Source of the DNA: Mycolicibacterium wolinskyi
GTDB taxonomy: Bacteria; Actinomycetota; Actinomycetes; Mycobacteriales; Mycobacteriaceae
Assembly (NCBI RefSeq): GCF_002101965.1
Contig: NZ_LQQA01000004.1
Location: 124,001-188,000 of the forward strand
Direction of reading: 5' to 3'
DNA length: 64,000 bases
The notes under the pieces are model-generated. The model made no database searches. It saw only the letters and a list, made by a program, of their open reading frames with translations, and was not told the origin of the DNA. Below, piece after piece: positions 55,465 through 64,000 of the stretch (the first letter of the stretch is position 1; every line of letters starts with the position of its first letter). The position numbers and the translations under genes are program-made.

Positions 55465-55521
55465 AGGCCCGGTTCAAGCGTGCGGGGCTGCGGTCGACGC
55501 CGCTGACAAGCGGGCTACGGT

Positions 55522-56751
55522 ATGGATATGACCGGCCACGGACTCCTCGTGGGCCGCTACGAACTGCGCCGCGTCTTGGGCTACGGCGGAATGGCCGAAG
55601 TCTGGGACGGCTGGGACCATCGACTGGACCGCGCCGTCGCCGTCAAGATGATGCATCGAGCGGTTGCCGCGCAACCCGACACCCGGCGACGTTTCGAAAG
55701 TGAAGCTCGTGCGGCCGCGAGGTTGTCGCACCCGAACATCGTGGCAGTGCACGACTTCGGCGAACAGGACGGAACACCGTTCATCGTGATGGAGCGGTTG
55801 CCGGGCCAAACGCTCGCTGACGTCATCGCCCAGGGACCGCTTTCGCCGCAGCGCGCGGGGGCGGTACTGGCCGACGTGTTATCTGCACTCGCGGCCGCCC
55901 ACGGCGCCGGGGTGCTGCACCGGGACATCAAGCCGGGAAACATCTTGATCGCTGCCAACGGAAGTATGAAGGTCGCCGACTTCGGCATCGCAAAGACGGC
56001 CGGGGACGTTCAGACGATGGCGGGCCAGGTGGTCGGAACGATGGCTTATATGAGTCCCGAGCGCATCACCGGCGCACCGGCGTCGGTGAGCGACGACCTG
56101 TACGCCGTCGGCGTGATGGGCTACGAGGCGCTGGTTGGATTCCGAGCGTTCCCGCAGGACACGCCCGGTGCCGTGGTGCGCGCGATCATGGACAACCCGC
56201 CGCCACCGTTGAGCGTCGTTCGCCCCGACGTCGACCCCGCCCTGGCCGGGACGATCGATCGAGCCATGGCCCGCGACCCCCGGCATCGGTTCGGCAGCGC
56301 CGAGGACATGCGCTCGGCACTTGCCGGCAATCCCGTGGCGGCGTTCGCCGGCCCGGCGATCGCCGGCGGCCCACCTCGCCCGGCCACCAAGGTCTTCACC
56401 CAAGCTCCGATGGCTCCGGCCGCCACCTACTTCGTGCCTGCGGCGCCGAAGCGCAGAATTCCGGCCCGGACACGCAAGATTCTCGCCGCCGCGGCGATCA
56501 TCGCCGCCTTCACGGTGTCGGTGCTCGCCGTCGCGATGGACTCGTCGTCCACCCAGGCGCCTGACCCCGTCAGCACCAGCACCTCGGTGCCGACTCCGAG
56601 CAGCGCGCCACCTGCGCCTCCGCCTCCGGCACCTGTTGTCGATCACCCCCGAAATGAGGGCAACGGCAAGGGCGAGGGCAACAAAGACCACAGGAAGAAT
56701 CCTGGCCATGGCGGCGGAAACGGCAAGGGCGACAAGGAGAAGCGCGAATAG
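55522..56751 (+). CDS. serine/threonine protein kinase with single membrane helix (PknB-like)
   Basis: 409 residues; a second ATG at 55528 lies six bases after TACGGT and may be the leaderless start. The Hanks kinase domain spans 10-270: GYGGMAEVW, AVKMM (Lys), HRDIKPGN (catalytic Asp), DFGIAK, GTMAYMSPE. A linker leads to a membrane helix at about 320-341 and an extracellular tail of about 65 residues that is Pro/Ser-rich, then Gly/Asn/Lys-rich. There are no PASTA repeats. Bracketed on both sides by one family of palindromic repeats. Confidence 0.92.
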   Translation: MDMTGHGLLVGRYELRRVLGYGGMAEVWDGWDHRLDRAVAVKMMHRAVAAQPDTRRRFESEARAAARLSHPNIVAVHDFGEQDGTPFIVMERLPGQTLADVIAQGPLSPQRAGAVLADVLSALAAAHGAGVLHRDIKPGNILIAANGSMKVADFGIAKTAGDVQTMAGQVVGTMAYMSPERITGAPASVSDDLYAVGVMGYEALVGFRAFPQDTPGAVVRAIMDNPPPPLSVVRPDVDPALAGTIDRAMARDPRHRFGSAEDMRSALAGNPVAAFAGPAIAGGPPRPATKVFTQAPMAPAATYFVPAAPKRRIPARTRKILAAAAIIAAFTVSVLAVAMDSSSTQAPDPVSTSTSVPTPSSAPPAPPPPAPVVDHPRNEGNGKGEGNKDHRKNPGHGGGNGKGDKEKRE

Positions 56752-56763
56752 CGTTTGTCCCGT

Positions 56764-57057
56764 CATTGTCACGCTGGAGTGGCGCTCGGGCTCGGTAGTC
56801 ACTCTGGTGTGACAATCGTTAGCGCGCATGGGTTTCCCGCTCGTCATTGTCACGCTGGAGTGGCGTGCGGGGTTGGCGGTCACTCTGGTGTGACAGTCGC
56901 GGGCGCGCACGGGTTTCTGCCCACCATTGTCACGCTGGAGTGGCGTGCGGGGTTGGCGGTCACTCTGGTGTGACAGTCGCGGGCGCGCACGGATTCCCGC
57001 CCACCATTGTCACGCTAGAGTGACGCCCGGCTTCGGCAATCACTCTGGCGTGACAAT
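56764..57057. repeat. tandem array of four 80-base units, each with a palindrome
   Basis: Copies at 56764-56816, 56845-56897, 56925-56977 and 57005-57057 start CATTGTCACGCTGGAGTG (last copy AGAGTG) and end CACTCTGGTGTGACA-like. The spacing is 81, 80 and 80 bases. Each forms an imperfect hairpin. The spacers between hairpins are also conserved, so this is a tandem repeat and not a CRISPR array. It fills the gap between the kinase gene and the end of glgP. Confidence 0.85.
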
Positions 57058-57086
57058 CATTGGGGCACGCGGAAGCCACAGCCCAC

Positions 57087-59573
<2,487 letters not shown>

Positions 59574-59639
59574 GACGCGCAGCTTGGCAGTGCCGAGTGC
59601 ACGCCAGGCGGGAGATGGGCGTCAGACAGGTGAACGCCG

Positions 59640-60161
59640 TTAGACCGCCGTCAGATATCTGCCGGTGACGACGCGTTGCGCGAGCCGGGTGACCGGCCCA
59701 CCAAGCTTGCTCCACCACGTCGCAGGCCGTGAGAACGCCGCGATCTCGGCATAAACCGTGTCGGTCGCGGGGTCGTAACGCACCGAGAACAGTTCTTCAC
59801 CGGATTCCGGATGGCCTGGCAACGTGCCGTACGCGAAGCCGCGGCGGTCGGGCTCAGGACCTGATTCGGAGAGTACGTAGACCACCCGGCACGGCGCCGG
59901 GATCGGCCCGAGCCGCACCAGCAGTTCGGTGCCCACCTCCGCCACGTCGCTGGTGGTCTGCACGCCGAGTCCGGCTCCGCGCTGCATACCCCAGCGCAGC
60001 ACCGAGTCGCCGGCGCGCTCGAACCGCTCCCGGCCGGATCCGATCACCGCCGAGGCACGAGCGTGGTGGTAACCGTCGGGCATCACACCGGCGGTGGCCC
60101 CCACTTCGGGATAGGTCAACGCCAGCCCGGCGAGGTCGCTCAGTTTCACACCCACCACCAT
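59640..60161 (-). CDS. DUF1990 family protein
   Basis: 173 residues from ATG at 60161; the open frame further upstream is antisense to the thioesterase. DUF1990 pattern: LTYPEVGAT, DGYHHARASAVIGSGRERFERAGDSVLRWGMQRGAG, FAYGTLPGHPESGEELFSVRY. The family's function is not known to me. It is divergent from the thioesterase gene across 42 bases. Confidence 0.88.
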   Translation of the reverse strand: MVVGVKLSDLAGLALTYPEVGATAGVMPDGYHHARASAVIGSGRERFERAGDSVLRWGMQRGAGLGVQTTSDVAEVGTELLVRLGPIPAPCRVVYVLSESGPEPDRRGFAYGTLPGHPESGEELFSVRYDPATDTVYAEIAAFSRPATWWSKLGGPVTRLAQRVVTGRYLTAV

Positions 60162-60203
60162 GGCACTTCGCGCGTGGTCGGCGACAGGCAATACGGTGGC
60201 GGT

Positions 60204-60836
60204 GTGGCCTCCGACTCCGACCTCGCCGGCAACCATCCTGGCGGCGGCTTCAACCCGCCCGAGCCGACCGATCGTGGCGGACCCGATTACGGCCGGTTCG
60301 TGGAGGCCGTGCGGACCCTGCAAGACCATGCCAGGGCAGCCGATGCGCCCGACGATGTGATCACCGAGGCCGCCAACCTGATCGAGAAGGTCTCGGCGTT
60401 TCTGGCCCCGTACGATGCCGACGAGTGGAACTCGCCGTCGGGCCGACGCATGGACCTGCCCAACCGCGGCAACGTCAGCTCCGTGCCGGTGCACCTGGAC
60501 GTGACGGCCGACAACCAAGTCACCGCAACCGCGTTGTTCCGGCGGTTCCACCTCGGCCGCAACGGTGCGGTACACGGCGGCTGGCTGGCCCTGCTGTTCG
60601 ACTCGCTGCTGGGTTACACCGCTGCCAAACTGACTCGCAGCCCGTATCAACGCACGGGTTATCTGCACGTCAACTACCGCAAGATCGCGCCGATCGAGAA
60701 GGAACTGCAGGTGGAGGCTGGTATCGACCGGATCGAGGGTCGCAAGATCTTCGTGACGGGCCGGTTGTGCGACGGCGCTGACGTGCTCACCGAGGCCGAG
60801 GCCCTGTTCGTGCGGCTCAAGCCGGGGCAGCCATGA
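60204..60836 (+). CDS. PaaI-type hotdog-fold thioesterase
   Basis: 210 residues from GTG at 60204. TACGGT (60192-60197) lies six bases upstream, suggesting a leaderless start. A helical N-terminus precedes the hotdog domain: RFHLGRNGAVHGGWLALLFDSLLG contains the PaaI active-site HGG, followed by TGYLHVNYRKIAPIEKELQVEAGI. It likely hydrolyses acyl-CoA; the acyl group is unknown. Confidence 0.87.
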   Translation: MASDSDLAGNHPGGGFNPPEPTDRGGPDYGRFVEAVRTLQDHARAADAPDDVITEAANLIEKVSAFLAPYDADEWNSPSGRRMDLPNRGNVSSVPVHLDVTADNQVTATALFRRFHLGRNGAVHGGWLALLFDSLLGYTAAKLTRSPYQRTGYLHVNYRKIAPIEKELQVEAGIDRIEGRKIFVTGRLCDGADVLTEAEALFVRLKPGQP

Positions 60837-60867
60837 GCGACGCTTGCGAGCGAATCATCAGGAGAGC

Positions 60868-61317
60868 ATGCGGCTGGCGAGCCTGCGAGGCAGTCGCATG
60901 AACATCTCGGAGGCCAAGCGCGCGTGGGCGAGCTGGCGTGACCGGCTTCGTGAGCGGCGGATGGTGAACTTCGCCTATCGCATCGTCGTCGGCGTGGTGG
61001 GCACGGTCGTGCTGTGTGCCGGCATCATCGCCATTCCGTACCCGGGGCCGGGCTGGGCCATCGTGTTCCTCGGGCTTGCGATTCTGGCCACCGAGTTCCG
61101 CTTCGCCCAAGTCGCGCTGCATCACGTCCGGCTCCGCTACGACGCGGTGATGGAGTGGTTCGGCCGGCAGCACATCGCTGTCAAGGCGCTGAGCGCGGCT
61201 TTCACCGCACTGGTCGTGGTCGTCAGTTTGTGGGGATTGGGCGCCCTCTATTTCATGGGCGACCTCGTCGGGTTCGAACCGCCGTGGCTCAAGAGCCCGC
61301 TGGGCATCGGGTCGTAG
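60868..61317 (+). CDS. TIGR02611 (PGPGW) family membrane protein
   Basis: 149 residues from ATG at 60868 with AGGAG four bases upstream; ATG at 60898 is an alternative. Two membrane helices flank the signature PYPGPGWAIVFLGLAILATEF, and a third follows at about 105-130. Function unknown. It lies just before thrS, as in other mycobacteria. Confidence 0.85.
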   Translation: MRLASLRGSRMNISEAKRAWASWRDRLRERRMVNFAYRIVVGVVGTVVLCAGIIAIPYPGPGWAIVFLGLAILATEFRFAQVALHHVRLRYDAVMEWFGRQHIAVKALSAAFTALVVVVSLWGLGALYFMGDLVGFEPPWLKSPLGIGS

Positions 61318-61413
61318 CGGTAGTACCTGGCAGAAGTACGTCGATAACCCCCGATAGCATTAGTCGCGATCACCCGATCTTTCGAAGTCCGCGCACCGTA
61401 CAGGAGAGTTCCG

Positions 61414-63468
61414 ATGACCGCCGTCGCCAGTTCCGCCCCAGCAGCCCCTATCCGGGTGCCTGCCGGGACGACCGCGGGCGCGGCGGTTCGCGAAGCCGGG
61501 CTGCCCGGCCGTGGCGCCGCCGACGCCATCGTGGTCGTCCGCGACGCCGAGGGACGGTTGCGCGACCTATCGTGGGCGCCTGACAGCGACGTCGAGGTGA
61601 CGCCGGTGGCCGCCGACACCGAGGACGGCCGCAGCGTCATCCGGCACTCCGCGGCCCACGTGCTGGCGCAGGCCGTGCAGGAACTGTTCCCGCAGGCCAA
61701 ACTCGGCATCGGCCCGCCCATCACCGACGGCTTCTATTACGACTTCGACGTCGCCGAGCCGTTCACGCCCGAGGACCTCGACAAGCTCGAGAAGCGCATG
61801 CGCCAGATCGTCAAGGACGGTCAGCTGTTCTCGCGGCGCGTCTACGAGTCCAAAGACCAAGCGCGCGAAGAGCTTGCCAACGAGCCGTACAAGCTCGAAC
61901 TCGTCGACGACAAATCCGGCGACCCCGACGTCATGGAGGTCGGCGGTGACGAGCTGACCGCCTACGACAACCTCAACGCCCGCACCAAGGAACGGGTCTG
62001 GGGAGATCTGTGCCGTGGGCCGCACATTCCGACCACCAAGTACATCCCGGCGTTCAAGCTGACCCGCAGTTCGGCGGCGTACTGGCGCGGCAACCAGAAC
62101 AACGCGAGCCTGCAACGCATCTACGGCACCGCATGGGAGTCGCAGGAGGCCCTCGACCGCCATCTCGAGCTCATCGAGGAGGCGCAGCGTCGCGATCACC
62201 GCAAGCTCGGCGTCGAACTCGACCTGTTCAGCTTTCCCGACGAATTGGGTTCGGGCCTACCGGTTTTCCATCCCAAAGGTGGCGTGGTGCGCCGCGAGCT
62301 CGAGGACTACTCGCGGCGCAAACACCTTGAGGCGGGCTACGAGTTCGTCAACACCCCGCACATCACCAAGGAGAACCTGTACATCACGTCGGGCCATCTG
62401 GAGTGGTACGCCGATGGCATGTTCCCGCCCATGCACATCGACGCCGAGTACGACGCGAACGGCGAGGTGCGCAAGCCGGGCCAGGATTACTACCTCAAGC
62501 CGATGAACTGCCCGATGCATCACCTGATCTTCCGCTCGCGGGGGCGGTCGTACCGCGAACTGCCGTTGCGGCTCTTCGAGTTCGGTTCGGTGTACCGCTA
62601 CGAGAAGTCGGGCGTGATCCACGGCCTGACCCGCGTGCGGGGCATGACGCAGGACGACGCGCACATCTACACCACGCGCGAGCAGATGCGCGACGAGCTG
62701 AGCTCGCTGCTGCGCTTCGTGCTGGACCTGCTGAGCGATTACGGCCTCGACGACTACTACCTGGAGCTGTCGACCAAGGACCCGGAGAAGTACGTCGGCT
62801 CCGACCAGATCTGGGAGGAGGCCACCGAGACGCTGCGTGAGGTCGCCGAAGCCTCCGGCCTCGATCTGGTGCCGGACCCGGGTGGCGCGGCGTTCTACGG
62901 ACCGAAGATCTCGGTGCAGGTCAAGGATGCGCTCGGGCGCAGTTGGCAGATGTCGACCATCCAGCTCGACTTCAACATGCCCGACCGGTTCGAGCTGGAG
63001 TACACCGCCGCCGATGGCAGCCGGCAGCGCCCGGTGCTGATCCACCGCGCACTGTTCGGGTCGATCGAACGGTTCTTCGGCGTGCTCACCGAGCACTACG
63101 CGGGCGCGTTCCCGGCGTGGCTGGCACCGGTCCAGGTCGTCGGGATCCCGGTCGCCGACGCGCACGTGCCCTACCTGGAAGAGGTTGCGGCGCAGTTGAA
63201 GTCGCGTGGCGTCCGGGTCGAGGTCGACTCCAGCGACGACCGGATGGCGAAGAAGATCGTCAACCACACCAACCAGAAGATCCCGTTCATGTTGCTCGCC
63301 GGCGACAAAGACGTCGAGGCCGGCGCGGTGAGCTTCCGGTTCGGTGACCGCACCCAGATCAACGGCGTGCCGCGCGACGAGGCCGTCGAGGCCATCGTGA
63401 ACTGGATCGCCGGCCGGGAGAACGCGACGCCCACCGCCGACCTGGTGAAGGTAGGCGCTCCCGAGTGA
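61414..63468 (+). CDS. thrS: threonyl-tRNA synthetase
   Basis: 684 residues from ATG preceded by AGGAGAG. Charges tRNA-Thr. An N-terminal TGS domain (to about 70) is followed by the SAD editing domain with HSAAH (H78, H82). The class II core shows motif 2 [13 protein letters not shown] and zinc-binding MNCPMH. The C-terminal anticodon domain starts near [21 protein letters not shown] (about 61,356) is a possible -10 box. Its stop overlaps the HIT-family start (GTGA). Confidence 0.97.
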   Translation: MTAVASSAPAAPIRVPAGTTAGAAVREAGLPGRGAADAIVVVRDAEGRLRDLSWAPDSDVEVTPVAADTEDGRSVIRHSAAHVLAQAVQELFPQAKLGIGPPITDGFYYDFDVAEPFTPEDLDKLEKRMRQIVKDGQLFSRRVYESKDQAREELANEPYKLELVDDKSGDPDVMEVGGDELTAYDNLNARTKERVWGDLCRGPHIPTTKYIPAFKLTRSSAAYWRGNQNNASLQRIYGTAWESQEALDRHLELIEEAQRRDHRKLGVELDLFSFPDELGSGLPVFHPKGGVVRRELEDYSRRKHLEAGYEFVNTPHITKENLYITSGHLEWYADGMFPPMHIDAEYDANGEVRKPGQDYYLKPMNCPMHHLIFRSRGRSYRELPLRLFEFGSVYRYEKSGVIHGLTRVRGMTQDDAHIYTTREQMRDELSSLLRFVLDLLSDYGLDDYYLELSTKDPEKYVGSDQIWEEATETLREVAEASGLDLVPDPGGAAFYGPKISVQVKDALGRSWQMSTIQLDFNMPDRFELEYTAADGSRQRPVLIHRALFGSIERFFGVLTEHYAGAFPAWLAPVQVVGIPVADAHVPYLEEVAAQLKSRGVRVEVDSSDDRMAKKIVNHTNQKIPFMLLAGDKDVEAGAVSFRFGDRTQINGVPRDEAVEAIVNWIAGRENATPTADLVKVGAPE

Positions 63469-64000
63469 CCGAGGACGAGCGCACGATCGTCGACCGCGGC
63501 GTCGGCGACCCCGACCACTTGCAGCGCCTGTGGACCCCGCACCGCATGAGCTACATCGCCGAGGCCCCGATGAAAAAGCGCGGCGAGGGCGGTGGTTCGG
63601 CCAGTTCGTCTCAGCCGTTCACCGACATCCCCGAGATGTCCGACGAGGACGGCCTCATGGTGGCGCGCGGTGGGCAGGTGTATGCCGTGCTCAACCTGTA
63701 TCCGTACAACCCGGGCCATCTGATGGTCGTGCCGTATCGGCGGGTGTCGGAGCTGGAGGATCTGACGGACGCCGAGAGCGCCGAGCTGATGGCGTTCACG
63801 CAGAAGGCGATTCGCGTGATCAAGGCGGTGTCGCGCCCGCACGGTTTCAACGTGGGCCTGAACCTGGGGACGTCGGCGGGCGGGTCATTGGCCGAGCATC
63901 TGCACATGCACGTGGTGCCGCGATGGGGTGGTGACGCCAACTTCATCACCATCATCGGCGGCTCCAAGGTGATCCCGCAGCTGCTGCGCGAGACCCGTGA
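63465..64000 (+). CDS. HIT-domain protein, probable Ap4A phosphorylase (cut by window end)
   Basis: The first 178 codons from GTG 63465, open to the last base; the C-terminus lies outside. The HIT domain has [16 protein letters not shown] and the catalytic [14 protein letters not shown] near 144-157. The M. tuberculosis protein next to thrS is a diadenosine tetraphosphate phosphorylase and this should be its orthologue. Translationally coupled to thrS. Confidence 0.93.
   Translation, partial: MTEDERTIVDRGVGDPDHLQRLWTPHRMSYIAEAPMKKRGEGGGSASSSQPFTDIPEMSDEDGLMVARGGQVYAVLNLYPYNPGHLMVVPYRRVSELEDLTDAESAELMAFTQKAIRVIKAVSRPHGFNVGLNLGTSAGGSLAEHLHMHVVPRWGGDANFITIIGGSKVIPQLLRETR

Noticed and set aside
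56755-56973. ORF encoding repeats of RHCHAGVA type
   Set aside because: It only reflects the 80-base tandem repeats, and has no start context or domain.
56764-57057. Possible CRISPR array from regularly spaced palindromes
   Set aside because: The sequences between palindromes are themselves nearly identical, units are 80 bases, and no cas genes are nearby. It is a tandem repeat.
59640-60668. 342-residue minus-strand ORF
   Set aside because: Only the last 173 residues match DUF1990; the upstream part is antisense to the thioesterase gene.
61318-61413. T-box or other riboswitch before thrS
   Set aside because: The gap is under 100 bases and shows no T-box motif or specifier-loop architecture.

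Overview
The window looks like chromosome of a fast-growing mycobacterium (Mycolicibacterium type). The DNA is very GC-rich, many genes appear to start leaderless 6-8 bases after a TANNNT -10 box, and the right end (DUF1990 gene, PGPGW-type membrane gene, thrS, HIT-domain gene) matches the gene order I remember around thrS in Mycobacterium tuberculosis. The species is an inference.

Left end (1-2,850): the remains of an integrative element. It holds a small hypothetical ORF, an unusual HNH nuclease fused to a glycine-rich segment and a beta-rich C-terminal domain, and the frameshifted tail of a tyrosine integrase abutting the 3' end of tRNA-Val(GAC). A tRNA cluster follows: Val(GAC), Cys(GCA) and Gly(GCC) on the minus strand and Val(CAC) on the plus strand. 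Housekeeping genes come next: tex and a DedA/VTT membrane protein.

The middle (about 6-52 kb) is an oxygenase and ABC-transporter island that I interpret as organosulfur (sulfonate, sulfone, thioether or similar) scavenging. It has eight intact luciferase-like or NtaA/SnaA/DszA-type flavin monooxygenases, two truncated relics of the same family, three acyl-CoA-dehydrogenase-fold proteins (two with DszC hallmarks), one TauD-type dioxygenase and two aldo/keto reductases. Four complete uptake systems serve it: two of oligopeptide (Opp/Dpp) type and two of SsuABC/TauABC type. There is also an orphan NlpA/MetQ lipoprotein. Regulators are a MerR, a TetR and a LysR protein. No dedicated flavin reductase is seen; a nitroreductase is the only candidate. 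One long minus-strand run combines an FAD oxidoreductase and an SsuD-like enzyme with a periplasmic copper module (YcnI and a CopC-CopD fusion) and the MetQ-like lipoprotein.

The most interesting regulatory signal is that three of the four ABC operons are preceded by tiny ORFs. Each contains two cysteine codons and its stop overlaps the first structural gene. This fits cysteine-responsive attenuation, which is known in mycobacteria, and independently supports a sulfur role.

Right end (52-64 kb): core genes follow. They are an SDR, a DUF309 protein, an alpha/beta hydrolase, a membrane protein, a Ser/Thr protein kinase bracketed by one family of palindromic repeats (including a four-copy 80-bp tandem array), glgP, a DUF1990 protein, a thioesterase, a small membrane protein, thrS and a HIT-family gene cut by the window edge.
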